64,000 nucleotides of DNA from positions 51,231-115,230 of the forward strand of contig NZ_JAGFNS010000005.1 of assembly GCF_017592555.1 (NCBI RefSeq), in the 5' to 3' direction. Of this stretch, positions 1 to 7,877 are shown one piece after another. Source of the DNA: Actinoplanes flavus (GTDB lineage: Bacteria; Actinomycetota; Actinomycetes; Mycobacteriales; Micromonosporaceae). Position 1 is the stretch's first letter. Each line of letters opens with the position of its first letter. The notes under the pieces are model-generated. The model worked only from the letters and a program-made list of their open reading frames with translations, had not been told where the DNA came from and made no database searches. The position numbers and the translations under genes are program-made.

Positions 1-359
1 GCGCCGTAGACGAGTAGCGAGGCGAGCAGCAGCAGGACGTTGTCCAGGGTGGCGGCCAGGACCACGCCGCCGCCGCCGAGGGTTCCGGCGGCGTATCCGG
101 CGGCGAGGCCGGCGCGGCGGCCGTACCGGTGGGACAGGCGTCCGACGAGCAGGGCGGTGGCCGCGGACCCGGCGGTGAACAGCGCGGTGGGCAGGCCGGA
201 GAGACTGGTGGTGCCGAGCATGTCGGCCGCGAGCAAGGCGCCGACAGTAGCGCCAGCGGCGAGCCCGGCGCCGCTGAACACCTGCGAGGCCATGACGACG
301 GCCAGGGTTCGCTGCTGCACCGCCTGCCGGGACTCGGCAGCGTCGGAGGTGGAGGTCAT
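1..359 (-). CDS. MFS transporter, N-terminal part (cut by window edge)
   Basis: Amino-terminal ~119 codons of a major facilitator superfamily carrier; the rest lies left of the window. It starts at the ATG complementary to 357-359, which overlaps the TGA of the upstream MFS gene by four bases, so the two are translationally coupled. The visible part has a short polar N-terminus, then several hydrophobic segments separated by a GRLSHRYGRR loop, which fits the MFS loop 2-3 signature. Substrate cannot be read from the sequence. As third gene of an operon behind an MBL-rhodanese protein it may export a sulfur species, but this is inference from context. Confidence 0.75.
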   Translation of the reverse strand, partial: MTSTSDAAESRQAVQQRTLAVVMASQVFSGAGLAAGATVGALLAADMLGTTSLSGLPTALFTAGSAATALLVGRLSHRYGRRAGLAAGYAAGTLGGGGVVLAATLDNVLLLLASLLVYG

Positions 360-1621
360 GAGGTGCCCGAGTCCTTGCTGCTGCGGGGGTGGGTTTCGTA
401 CATACGCGCCCAGACCAGCAGGCCGGAGGCGGCAGTGAGGGCAGCGACGACCCAGACGGCGGCGCGGATGCCGGCGAGGTCGGCGACGATCCCGGCGACC
501 AGGGCGCCGGCGGCGAAACCGCCGTCGCGCCACAGCCGGTAGACGCCAACGGCGCGGGCACGCCAGGCGGGGTGGGCGACATCGGAGATCGAGGCCAGTA
601 GGGTCGGGTACACCGCGGCAGTGCCCGCGCCGAGCAGCACCGCGGCGGCGGCCCAGGCGGCGAACCCGTCGGCGAGCGCGATCAGCGCGAGGGCGGCGGC
701 CTGGGCGAGCATCCCGGCGACGATGAACGGTTTGCGGCCGTAACGGTCGGAGGCCGGGCCGGTGGCGAGTTGCCCGAGGCCCCACACGGCCGGGTACAGG
801 GCGGCCAGTGCGCCGATCTGGGTCAGCGACAGCCCGGCGGTGGCGAACAGGATCGGGAACAGGCCCCAGGCCAGGCCGTCGTTGAGGTTGTTGACCATCC
901 CGGCCTGGCTGGCCGACGAGAGGGCCGGTTCGCGCCAGCTGGCCAGGGCGAACACCTGCCCGGTCGACAACTGACCGCTGTGCGGGCCGGCGGTGTGGGT
1001 GGCGGCTTCGTGGCGGGCGTGGCCGCGGGTCTCGCGGACGAACACCGCCGACAGGCCGAGGCCGAGGGCGATGTAGGCGGCGGTGAGCAGGAACGGCGCC
1101 GGACGCAGCCCGTACTGAGCAGCGAGGACGCCGGTGGCCATCGCGGTCGCGGCGACGGCGATGTACCCGGCGGCCTCGTTCAAGCCCATCGCCAGGCCAC
1201 GCCGGTGGGGTCCGGCGAGGTCGATCTTCATGATGACGGTGGTAGACCAGGCCAGCCCTTGGTTGATGCCGAGCAGCACGTTCGCCGCGACGATCCAGCC
1301 CCAGCTCGGCGCCCAGATCAGCGTGGCCGGGATCGGGATCGCGACCGCCCAGCCGGCGAGCAGGACCGGTTTACGCCCGTACCTGTCGGCCCACGTGCCG
1401 GCGAAGAAGTTGGTGGCGGCCTTACTCAGGCCGAACGCGAGGATGTAGGTCAGCGCGGCGATGTAGGCGCCGAGGCCGAACTCGCGGTCGGCGAGCAGCG
1501 GCAGCACGGTGCGTTCGGAGCCCAGGACACCACCGACCAGGGCGTTGACCACAACCAGCAGGGTGAACTGGGCGGCGTTGACCGCCAGCCCCAGCCTGGG
1601 CACGGTGCCGGCGGTGGTCAC
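356..1621 (-). CDS. MFS transporter
   Basis: A 421-residue, 12-helix-type MFS permease. The start is taken at GTG 1621, because this overlaps the stop of the preceding MBL-rhodanese gene by four bases (GTGA) and a GGAGG-like site lies just upstream; an open frame extends further upstream but only as a shadow of the neighbouring gene. Two MFS signatures are visible: TWADRYGRKPV between helices 2 and 3, and the equivalent PASDRYGRKPF in the second half. The C-terminal tail is short and polar. In the same operon as a persulfide dioxygenase-like protein and a second MFS carrier it may move sulfite, thiosulfate or another oxidised sulfur product; the family alone does not show this. Confidence 0.85.
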   Translation of the reverse strand: MTTAGTVPRLGLAVNAAQFTLLVVVNALVGGVLGSERTVLPLLADREFGLGAYIAALTYILAFGLSKAATNFFAGTWADRYGRKPVLLAGWAVAIPIPATLIWAPSWGWIVAANVLLGINQGLAWSTTVIMKIDLAGPHRRGLAMGLNEAAGYIAVAATAMATGVLAAQYGLRPAPFLLTAAYIALGLGLSAVFVRETRGHARHEAATHTAGPHSGQLSTGQVFALASWREPALSSASQAGMVNNLNDGLAWGLFPILFATAGLSLTQIGALAALYPAVWGLGQLATGPASDRYGRKPFIVAGMLAQAAALALIALADGFAAWAAAAVLLGAGTAAVYPTLLASISDVAHPAWRARAVGVYRLWRDGGFAAGALVAGIVADLAGIRAAVWVVAALTAASGLLVWARMYETHPRSSKDSGTS

Positions 1622-2967
1622 GAACCCTCCTGCAGGCGGCGGCCGGTGGCGGCGGCCCAGTCGTCCGGCCCACCGGCCAGCACCGTCAGGTCGCGGCGGC
1701 CGGTACGCCCGAGCAGGGTGGCGGCGGTCATGGCTCGTTCGCCGTGCCCGCACATCACCACCGCGGGCCCGGCCGGTGCGGCGTCGCCGGCGGCGGACAG
1801 GCCGCCGAGCTCGAGATGCAGGGCGCCGGGCAGGTGCCCGCCTTCGTACTCGGCGGCCTGCCGGATGTCGAGCACCGGTGCGTCGACCTGGTCGGGGCGG
1901 ATCAGGCGGGTGGTGGTGACCTCCCCGGTCCACGCGTTCATGCCGTCGGCGAGCTCTCCGACAATGCGGTCGAAGCCGATGTTCAGCGCCGGCCACAGGA
2001 TGTCGGCCGGGTCTTGGCCGTGGTTGCGCACGATCACCACCGGGACCTCGGGGTCGACGAGCCAGCCGAGCCAGGTGGCGAACTGCGCGCGCAGCGGGAT
2101 CGCGATCGCGCCGGGGATGTGCCCGGCTGCGACGTCGGCCACCGGCCGCACGTCCACGATCACTGCGCCGTCGGCGAGCAGCTGCCGCACCTCGCCCTCG
2201 GACAGGTGGGGCAGGGTCGGGGTGGTGTAGATGACGGCGGGGCCGCGCCGGTTGGTCTCGCCCAGCCACCGGAAGTACGCCGGGTAGGAGCCCAGCGAGC
2301 CGACGAGCTGGGCGACGAACGCGTTGACGTCCGCCGCGGCCAGCAGCGGGTTACTCGTCTTCTCCACACCGATGGTGCTGGTGCGGGCGGCGCCTGGCGG
2401 GGCGGAGCAGAACGAGCCAGCACCGTGGGTGGGCCACACGTGCGTGGCGTCCGGCAGCGTCGCGAGGCGGTGCACCGACGCGTACTGGGCCTGGGCCAGC
2501 TCGGCGGTGCGGTCGTCGCCGAGCAGGTCGGTGCGGGCGGCGGAACCGACGATCAACGACCCGCCGGTGAACACCCCTACCGGCGCCGGGCCGTCGAGCA
2601 GCAGGAATGACAGGTGCTCGTCGGTGTGCCCGGGAGTGGCGAGGGCCCGCAGGGTGAGCCCGCCGAGGTCGACTTCGTCGCCGTCGGCCAGGCCGCGGTG
2701 GTCGAATGCACGCATCCCGGCCGCCGAGGCCAGGATCTGCGCGCCGTCGGTCGCCGCGAGCTGCACGGCGCCGGAGAGGAAGTCGGCGTGCAGGTGGGTG
2801 TCGGCCGCCCACGCCACCGTCAGGCCCCGCCGACCGGCGGCGGCCCGCAACGCCCGCAGGTCCCGCGGCGCGTCGACGGCCAGGGCCCGGCCGTCGCCAG
2901 TGTCGAACAGGTAGGCACTGTTACCCAACCCCTCGTCCACCAGCGGGATCAACCGCTCCTGCCGCAT
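1618..2967 (-). CDS. MBL-fold persulfide dioxygenase-like protein with two rhodanese domains
   Basis: 449 residues from ATG 2967, which has GGAGGG about 10 bases upstream (GTG 2973 is an alternative). The N-terminal metallo-beta-lactamase domain shows H58-L-H60-A-D62-F63, TPGHTDEH and a later WPTHGAGS, the iron-ligand pattern of ETHE1-like persulfide dioxygenases, but with Phe after the HxHxD core where His is common. Two rhodanese domains follow. The first reads VVIVRNHG at the active-site loop and has no cysteine, so it is probably structural. The second has MCGHGERA with the sulfur-carrying Cys. Expected role: oxidation of low-molecular-weight persulfides with sulfur transfer. It is transcribed divergently from an ArsR-rhodanese regulator, as in BigR/SqrR-type sulfide-stress loci. 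Confidence 0.85.
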   Translation of the reverse strand: MRQERLIPLVDEGLGNSAYLFDTGDGRALAVDAPRDLRALRAAAGRRGLTVAWAADTHLHADFLSGAVQLAATDGAQILASAAGMRAFDHRGLADGDEVDLGGLTLRALATPGHTDEHLSFLLLDGPAPVGVFTGGSLIVGSAARTDLLGDDRTAELAQAQYASVHRLATLPDATHVWPTHGAGSFCSAPPGAARTSTIGVEKTSNPLLAAADVNAFVAQLVGSLGSYPAYFRWLGETNRRGPAVIYTTPTLPHLSEGEVRQLLADGAVIVDVRPVADVAAGHIPGAIAIPLRAQFATWLGWLVDPEVPVVIVRNHGQDPADILWPALNIGFDRIVGELADGMNAWTGEVTTTRLIRPDQVDAPVLDIRQAAEYEGGHLPGALHLELGGLSAAGDAAPAGPAVVMCGHGERAMTAATLLGRTGRRDLTVLAGGPDDWAAATGRRLQEGS

Positions 2968-3046
2968 CTGCACCACACCCTCCGACCCGGGACGGCGGAT
3001 CCCGCCACAGCTACTACACTATTCCACAGAACATTGGAGGATGGTC

Positions 3047-3703
3047 ATGGGTGATCCGATCGCCAAAGCCGAACTGTTCGACTCCCTCGCCCGCGTCGGC
3101 AAGGCGCTGGGCAGCGGCAAGCGCCTGGAACTACTCGACCTGCTCGCCCAAGGCGAACGCAGCGTCGAGCACCTCGCCACCGCAGCCGATCTCGGCCTGA
3201 CCACCTGCTCAGCGCATCTGCAGACGCTGCGCCAAGCTGGTCTGGTCGTGACCCGCCGTGACGGCACGAAAATCCACTACCGGCTGGCCGGCCCGGACGT
3301 CGCCACCCTTTACGCCCTGCTGCGTGACGTCGCCGGCGCCCGCAACGCCGCAGCGGCCGCCGCTCGCGACGCTTACCTCGGCCCGGCCGACACCGAGGCC
3401 GTCGACCGCGACGAACTACGGCGCCGCCTCGCCGCCGGTGACGTGATCGCCGTGGACGTGCGCCCGGCCGAGGAGTACGCCGCCGGCCACATCCCCGGCG
3501 CCGTCTCCATCCCCCTGGACCAGCTCGCCGAGCGGATCACCGAGCTACCCGCCGGCGTCGAGGTCGTCGCCTACTGCCGGGGTGCCTACTGCGTGCTCTC
3601 CCACGAGGCGGTCCGGCTGCTCACCGCCCACGGCCGCCCCGCGGCCCGGCTCACCGACGGCATGCTCGAATGGCGACGCGACCAGCTACCGATCGCCGCG
3701 TGA
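3047..3703 (+). CDS. ArsR-family regulator fused to a rhodanese domain
   Basis: 218 residues from ATG 3047, which lies seven bases after GGAGG (3036-3040); the in-frame ATG at 3041 touches the ribosome site and is less likely. Residues 5-100 are a winged-helix ArsR domain with the recognition segment TTCSAHLQTL (Cys54). Residues ~120-215 are a rhodanese domain with the loop YCRGAYCVLS carrying the active Cys. Such fusions are known as sulfide/persulfide-responsive repressors. It is divergent from the MBL-rhodanese operon and overlaps the TusA-like gene by four bases, so it probably controls both directions from the 2968-3040 gap. Which cysteines sense sulfur is not shown by the sequence. Confidence 0.88.
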   Translation: MGDPIAKAELFDSLARVGKALGSGKRLELLDLLAQGERSVEHLATAADLGLTTCSAHLQTLRQAGLVVTRRDGTKIHYRLAGPDVATLYALLRDVAGARNAAAAAARDAYLGPADTEAVDRDELRRRLAAGDVIAVDVRPAEEYAAGHIPGAVSIPLDQLAERITELPAGVEVVAYCRGAYCVLSHEAVRLLTAHGRPAARLTDGMLEWRRDQLPIAA

Positions 3704-3978
3704 GACCGGTCGTCCTCGACGGCGGCGACCGCCGTTGTGTCCTGCTCCTGCTCGAACTGCGCCGGCTGATCACCACCGTGCCCGCGGGCACGGTCGTCCA
3801 CCTGATCGCCAACGACCCGGCCACCCCGCTGGACCTGCCCGCCTGGTGCCACCTGACCGGCCACACCTACCTCGGACCCGTGCCCGGCGGGCAACCGACC
3901 TACGCGGTGCGGGTTGCCGGCACGGCGGTGCTCACCGATTTGCGGTCGCCGTGGCGACCTGCGCCAGCCGGACCATGA
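3700..3978 (+). CDS. TusA-like sulfurtransferase
   Basis: 92 residues. Start chosen at GTG 3700, which overlaps the TGA of the ArsR-rhodanese gene (GTGA). The pattern LDGGDRRCVLLLLELRRL, then NDPATPLDLPAWCHLTGH, is that of the TusA/SirA fold: a Cys at the start of the first helix and a DP...W...GH strand-helix segment. The proline that usually follows the Cys is absent (Cys-Val). The coupling to a persulfide sensor supports a sulfur-relay role. Its last 47 bases overlap the convergent MarR gene. Confidence 0.7.
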   Translation: MRPVVLDGGDRRCVLLLLELRRLITTVPAGTVVHLIANDPATPLDLPAWCHLTGHTYLGPVPGGQPTYAVRVAGTAVLTDLRSPWRPAPAGP

Positions 3979-4408
3979 CCGTGTCCATGGTGGCCACGAA
4001 CTGCCGCACCTGCTCCTCCGGAAGTCCGGCGAACAGGTAGGCCGAGTGCCGCTCGTACTCGGCGGCCAGCCCGGCGGTCACCGCACTGCCCCGATCAGTC
4101 AACTGCACCAGCAGCGCCCGCCGATCTTCCGGATGCGCCGTCCGCCGCACGAACCCGGATTCCTCCAGACCGTCAACCAGAGCGGTGACATTGCGCGCCG
4201 TCACCCCTATCGCCCGCGCTAGCTCCCGCTGCGTCTGCGGGCCGCCCCGGTGCACCAGCCACACCACCGTGGCCCGGGCCCGGCTCAATCCGTGTTCGGC
4301 GAGCCCGGCCTCCATGTACTGCTGGACCGACGCGGCGAACCCAAACACCCGCTCCAGGACGGCCGGGAACGCGGGACAACCCGTCGATACATTGTGTATG
4401 TCATTCAC
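3932..4408 (-). CDS. MarR-family transcriptional regulator
   Basis: 158 residues starting at GTG 4408, with GGAGG about nine bases upstream on the minus strand. It has the MarR winged helix: helix-turn-helix TQRELARAIGVTARNVTALV, then the wing with HPEDRRALLVQLTDRG (conserved D-x-R). Cys11 near the N-terminus could be redox-active but is isolated. The gene is divergent from a methyltransferase pseudogene, and an inverted repeat lies across its start (separate entry), consistent with autoregulation. It runs into the 3' end of the TusA-like gene. Confidence 0.88.
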   Translation of the reverse strand: MNDIHNVSTGCPAFPAVLERVFGFAASVQQYMEAGLAEHGLSRARATVVWLVHRGGPQTQRELARAIGVTARNVTALVDGLEESGFVRRTAHPEDRRALLVQLTDRGSAVTAGLAAEYERHSAYLFAGLPEEQVRQFVATMDTVMVRLAQVATATANR

Positions 4409-4415
4409 TATGTAT
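4387..4415. promoter_or_regulatory. Inverted repeat at MarR start, possible operator
   Basis: Arms ATACAT (4387-4392) and ATGTAT (4410-4415) flank an AT-rich core in otherwise GC-rich DNA. The site sits across the MarR start codon and in front of the divergent methyltransferase remnant. Operator function is inferred from position. Confidence 0.45.
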
Positions 4416-4460
4416 AGCCTCCGTAGGGAGCGTACCGATCCACGCCACCGGAGGCGACCG

Positions 4461-5103
4461 ATGCGACATCCGATCTTCGCCCGCGTCTACGAGAAGCTCA
4501 GCGTGCAGATGGACCGCGCCGGAGCCGCCGAACACCGCCACACCCTGGTCGCCGGCCTGCGTGGCCGGGTGATCGAGATCGGCTGCGGCAACGGCCTGAT
4601 GTTCGCCCACTACCCGGACGGTCACCGAGGTCCTCGCCGTCGAACCGGAACCCCGCCTGCGCGCGACCGCCCAGGCTGCCGCCCGGTCCGCGCCGGTGCC
4701 GATCCGTGTTGTTGACGGTCTCGCCGATGCGCTGCCGGCCGGCGACGGCGAGTTCGATGCCGCCGTCACCGCTCTGGTGCTGTGCACTGTGCCCGACCAG
4801 CAGGTCGCGCTCGCCGAGATCCGGCGGGTGCTGCGGCCCGGGGGTCAGGTGCGGTTCCTCGAGCACGTGCGCGCCGACCAGCCCGGAGCGCTGCGCCGCG
4901 CGCAAAAGATTGCCGACGCCACGGTGTGGCCGCTACTGCTCGGGGGCTGCCGCACCAGCCGCGACACCGTCGCGGCCATCACCGCCGCCGGCTTCGCCCT
5001 CGACTGCCTCGACCGGTTTTCGTTCCCTCCGAACGGCCCGGCTAGCCCCGCCTCCCCGCACGTCAGGGGCGCCGCCACCCTGCCCGTCGGCGGCACGCCG
5101 TGA
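4461..5103 (+). pseudogene. Class I SAM methyltransferase, frameshifted
   Basis: Starts at ATG 4461 six bases after GGAGG (4450-4454). The first part reads through the SAM-binding motif VIEIGCGNGLMFAHYP. The frame then breaks at about 4613-4620, and the rest of the domain (EPRLRATAQAA, then DAAVTALVLCTVPD and RVLRPGGQVRFLEH) continues in the +1 frame to TGA 5101-5103. Losing two bases from a PDTVTEV-type codon run would explain the shift. Either the gene is dead or there is a sequencing error. The intact protein would be about 214 residues, of the UbiE/methyltransferase-11 type. The next gene overlaps its stop by four bases, as if the operon were once intact. Confidence 0.75.
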
Positions 5104-5348
5104 ATCAGACCGAGGTGACCGTCTACAGCCGGCCCGGCTGCCCGTACTGCTACCTGCTGCGCCGCGGACTGCGCCACCGCGGCGTCACCTTCGCCGAGAT
5201 CGACATCTGGCAGCACCCGGACGCTGCCGCCCAGGTCCGCGCCGTCGCCGACGGCAACGAAACTGTCCCCACCGTCCACGTCGCCGGCCGGTGGCTGGTC
5301 AACCCTCGCGCCGCCCACGTCCAGCGCCTCGCCACCACAGCGGATTAG
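5100..5348 (+). CDS. Glutaredoxin-like (mycoredoxin-type) protein
   Basis: 82 residues from GTG 5100, overlapping the stop of the methyltransferase remnant (GTGA). A single thioredoxin-fold domain has YSRPGCPYCYLL with the CPYC dithiol, the cis-proline segment ETVPTVHV and a C-terminal helix, the size and layout of actinobacterial mycoredoxins/glutaredoxins. The expected role is reducing mixed disulfides with mycothiol in the cytoplasm. Mycobacterial Mrx1 has CGYC; CPYC here is closer to classical glutaredoxins. Confidence 0.85.
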   Translation: MNQTEVTVYSRPGCPYCYLLRRGLRHRGVTFAEIDIWQHPDAAAQVRAVADGNETVPTVHVAGRWLVNPRAAHVQRLATTAD

Positions 5349-5504
5349 CGCGCGGGTCCGCCCACCGGCAGGCCGGCTGGCAACGGTCCTCCTGTCGCGG
5401 AGGCGCACCTCTCTAACGTCACCTGCCGGGGCGGACTCCGCCAGCAAGACCCACAACATTCGCGGCGGCAACCTCCGCAAGCCATCGTGCTGCGTCGGCA
5501 GTGC

Positions 5505-5536
5505 TTGACGCCATGCTTGGTAAGTCGTAACTTACC
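5505..5536 (+). promoter_or_regulatory. Promoter with overlapping operator before ArsR gene
   Basis: TTGACG (5505-5510) and TAACTT (5528-5533) are separated by 17 bases. The perfect inverted repeat GGTAAGT-CGTA-ACTTACC (5519-5536) covers the -10 element. A further half-site ACTTACC falls inside the first codons of the gene. A transcript would begin at about 5540, on the GTG start itself, so the mRNA is probably leaderless. Steric autorepression by the encoded ArsR protein is inferred. Confidence 0.65.
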
Positions 5537-5540
5537 GTTC

Positions 5541-5882
5541 GTGGCAACTTACCAACCAGGTGATGGGTGGGACGTACTCGCCGACCCGTCGCGGCGCTCC
5601 ATCGTCACGTGCCTGGCTGAACGGCCACGGGCCGTCGGTGAACTAGCCGACGAACTGCCGATCAGCCGACCCGCGGTGTCGCAGCATCTGAAGGTGCTCA
5701 AAGACGCCGGTCTGGTCACCGACGAAGCCGCCGGCACCCGCCGCGTCTACCGGCTCAACCCCGCAGGCGTCGCGGCGCTACGCGACCAACTGGACACCTT
5801 CTGGAACCGTGCGCTGCGCGGCTACCAGGAGATCGCCGCCCGACCGGATCCCGACAGCACAGCAGGCGAGGAGACGTCATGA
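5541..5882 (+). CDS. ArsR-family regulator (SRPBCC-linked type)
   Basis: 113 residues from GTG 5541; the choice follows from the promoter placement and because the protein then begins just before the first helix. The winged helix includes WDVLADPSRRSIVTCLAERP and the recognition helix SRPAVSQHLKVLKDAGLV. No metal-binding cysteine cluster is seen, so this is the non-metal ArsR class that normally pairs with SRPBCC/AHSA1 proteins. The next gene overlaps it by four bases (ATGA) and is such a protein, which supports the assignment. Confidence 0.85.
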   Translation: MATYQPGDGWDVLADPSRRSIVTCLAERPRAVGELADELPISRPAVSQHLKVLKDAGLVTDEAAGTRRVYRLNPAGVAALRDQLDTFWNRALRGYQEIAARPDPDSTAGEETS

Positions 5883-6361
5883 CCGAGGCAACGGCCGTCG
5901 TGGTGCGACGGCAGATCATCATTCCGGCACCGATCGAACGCGCCTTCACGGTGTTCACCGAGCGGTTCGGCGACTTCAAACCGCCGGAGCACAACCTCCT
6001 CGGCGCACCGATTGCCGAGACCGTATTCGAGCCGAAGGTCGGCGGCCACATCTACGACCGCGCCACCGACGGCACCGAATGCCGCTGGGCTCGCGTCCTG
6101 GCCTACGAGCCGCCGGACCGGCTCGTGTTCAGCTGGGACATCAGCCCGCGATGGCAGGTCGAAACCAACCCGGACAACACCAGCGAGGTCGAGGTCCGCT
6201 TCACCGCCGAAGCTCCCGACCGTACTCGCGTAGAACTCGAACACCGCCACCTCGACCGGCACGGCCCCGGCTGGGAATCCGTCCGCGACGGCGTCGCCCA
6301 CGACGAAGGGTGGCCTCTCTACCTGGACCGCTACGCCGCCCTGTTCACACAGGACAGCTGA
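5879..6361 (+). CDS. SRPBCC (AHSA1-like) domain protein
   Basis: 160 residues, overlapping the ArsR stop by four bases. It has the START/Bet v 1-type pattern: RRQIIIPAPIERAFTVFTER at the first strand and helix, GGHIYDRATDGTE, then ARVLAYEPPDRLVFSWDI and a C-terminal HDEGWPLYLDRYAALF helix. Members bind small hydrophobic ligands or act as Hsp90-activator-like proteins; the ligand here is unknown. ArsR-SRPBCC pairs are common in actinobacteria. Confidence 0.85.
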   Translation: MTEATAVVVRRQIIIPAPIERAFTVFTERFGDFKPPEHNLLGAPIAETVFEPKVGGHIYDRATDGTECRWARVLAYEPPDRLVFSWDISPRWQVETNPDNTSEVEVRFTAEAPDRTRVELEHRHLDRHGPGWESVRDGVAHDEGWPLYLDRYAALFTQDS

Positions 6362-6364
6362 GTC

Positions 6365-6807
6365 ATGGCACCGATCACGGTCAGCACCGATATCGACCGC
6401 TGCGCACCGGAGGTCTTCGCCTACGCCACCGACCCGACCCGCTTCCACGAATGGCAGAGCGGCGTCGTCGACGGACACCTGGACTCGCCGGGCAACCCCG
6501 AGCCGGGCGCCCTCTGCCGCACCACCCGCCGCATCGGCGGCGCCAACCGGACCAGCACCTCCGAACTCACCCACATCAACCCGCCGGCGACCTGGGGCGT
6601 CCGCGGCATCGACGGCCCCATCCGCGCCATCGTCGACGTCACCGTGGAACCCCTGGGCACCACCGATCCCGGCTGACCATCACCGTCGACTTCGCCGGCC
6701 ACGGCATCGGCAAGGTACTCGTCCCGCTGGTGGTACGCCCTGAGGCCCGCAAAGAGATGCCCGGCAACCTGGCGAAACTGAAACAGCATCTGGAAGCGGG
6801 CAGATAA
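6365..6807 (+). pseudogene. Second SRPBCC protein, frameshifted
   Basis: Starts at ATG 6365, three bases after the previous stop. It reads ITVSTDIDRCAPEVFAYATD, typical of polyketide-cyclase-like SRPBCC proteins, to a premature TGA at 6674-6676. The missing C-terminus (LTITVDFAGHGIGKVL, then a final NLAKLKQHLE helix) continues in another frame to 6807. A one-base loss at about 6655-6675 would explain this. It is the second frameshift within 2.2 kb, so either local decay or local sequence error is possible. The intact protein would be ~147 residues. Confidence 0.75.
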
Positions 6808-6869
6808 CAGACGTGATGGAACGCCTGCATGCCGTCGAACCCGCCGCTTGATCACCCGGACCGCCGTTG

Positions 6870-7484
6870 TCAGGTGGTGCTCGCGGTTCGGCCGAGCCCG
6901 GGCAGGAACCGGCCGGTATGGCGGGTGTACTCGGCGTACGCGGTGCCGTGCGTGGCCCGCAGGTAAGGCTCCTCGACGACGCGGACCTGCAGTTCGATCC
7001 CGGCGATCACGGCAGCCAGGGCCAGCAGTTGCGCCCAGGTCGGCGTCATGGCGGAGATTCCGGCCATGGCGGTGATGATGGCGGTGAAGACCGGGTTGCG
7101 GACCAGGCCGAAGACACCGGTAGTGACCAGGGCGGTGCGCTCTTCGGCGTCGACGCCGATGCGCCAGGAATTCCCCATCGCTTGTTGAGCGGCGAAGACG
7201 CCGAAGAATCCGATGAGGGCGACGACGGTGCCGATCACCTGGATGGGCGGGTGGTACAGGGCCAGCAGCGGGTCGAGGGTGCCGGTGGCGTCCAGTAGCG
7301 GGGCGATGAAACCGCCCAGGGTCCCTATGCCGAGTAGTGCCTGTGCCCACCAGGCGGCGCTGCCGGCGGGCGGATGGCTGTGCCGGTGGCCGCTGTCGCC
7401 GGTGCGGCGTTTGTGCAGCCAGGTGCGCAGGACGAAGGCGACGAGGATGCCGGTCAGGTAGAGGGTGAACGCGATCCAGGCCAT
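6870..7484 (-). CDS. Isoprenylcysteine methyltransferase-like (ICMT/PEMT family) membrane protein
   Basis: 204 residues from ATG 7484, preceded at eight bases by AGGAG. About five hydrophobic helices are visible, with a His-rich cytosolic loop (GHRHSHPP). The C-terminal half carries VRNPVFTA and the terminal signature VVEEPYLRATHGTAYAEY, which are the SAM-binding elements of ICMT-type methyltransferases. Substrate unknown; bacterial members rarely act on prenylcysteine. It is divergent from a CmtR-like metal sensor with a palindrome between them, so it may be metal-controlled. Confidence 0.75.
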   Translation of the reverse strand: MAWIAFTLYLTGILVAFVLRTWLHKRRTGDSGHRHSHPPAGSAAWWAQALLGIGTLGGFIAPLLDATGTLDPLLALYHPPIQVIGTVVALIGFFGVFAAQQAMGNSWRIGVDAEERTALVTTGVFGLVRNPVFTAIITAMAGISAMTPTWAQLLALAAVIAGIELQVRVVEEPYLRATHGTAYAEYTRHTGRFLPGLGRTASTT

Positions 7485-7516
7485 GGCGCATCTCCTTCGG
7501 GAAGGCTTCGGCTGGC

Positions 7517-7542
7517 GACAGTACAGCATTCGATGTACTGTC
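7517..7542. promoter_or_regulatory. Perfect palindromic operator between ICMT-like and CmtR-like genes
   Basis: GACAGTACA (7517-7525) and TGTACTGTC (7534-7542) are exact inverted copies around an 8-base core. They lie in the 63-base divergent gap, with the right arm ending five bases before the GTG start of the ArsR/CmtR-type gene. Binding by that sensor to control both genes is inferred. Confidence 0.7.
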
Positions 7543-7547
7543 AGGCA

Positions 7548-7877
7548 GTGGAGATCCTGACTCACGGCTCGGTGCTGGCCCGCTTCGGGCATGCCCTGTC
7601 GGACCCGACCCGGGCCCGGTTGCTGCTCGCCCTACGCGAGGGGCCGGGCTACCCGGCCGAACTGGCTGACCTGATGGGCTGCACCCGGCAGAAGTTGTCG
7701 AATCACCTGACCTGTCTGCGCGGCTGTGGTCTGGTGGTGACGGTGCCGGAGGGCCGTCGGGTCCGTTATGAGCTGGCCGATCCGCGGCTGGCGCACGCGC
7801 TGGGTGATCTGCTCGGGGTGGTGCTGGCCGTGGACCCTTTGGCGTGCCCGGACTCGGCCGAGAAGGGTTGCTGCTGA
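7548..7877 (+). CDS. CmtR-like metal-sensing ArsR regulator
   Basis: 109 residues from GTG 7548. The helix-turn-helix contains CTRQKLSNHLTCLRGCGLVV, and the C-terminal tail has DPLACPDSAEKGCC. Cys pairs at the recognition helix (LTCLRGC) plus a C-terminal Cys match the Cd/Pb site of mycobacterial CmtR (two helix-4 cysteines plus one C-terminal). An additional Cys precedes the helix and a CC pair ends the protein. The downstream CDF-like carrier overlaps by one base. Inference: derepression of that carrier by a soft metal such as Cd, Pb or Zn. ATG 7533 is a possible earlier start but lies inside the operator. Confidence 0.85.
   Translation: MEILTHGSVLARFGHALSDPTRARLLLALREGPGYPAELADLMGCTRQKLSNHLTCLRGCGLVVTVPEGRRVRYELADPRLAHALGDLLGVVLAVDPLACPDSAEKGCC

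Noticed and set aside
770..2230. Long plus-strand frame opposite the MFS and MBL genes
   Set aside because: Gly/Arg/Pro-rich shadow of two clearly recognisable minus-strand genes.
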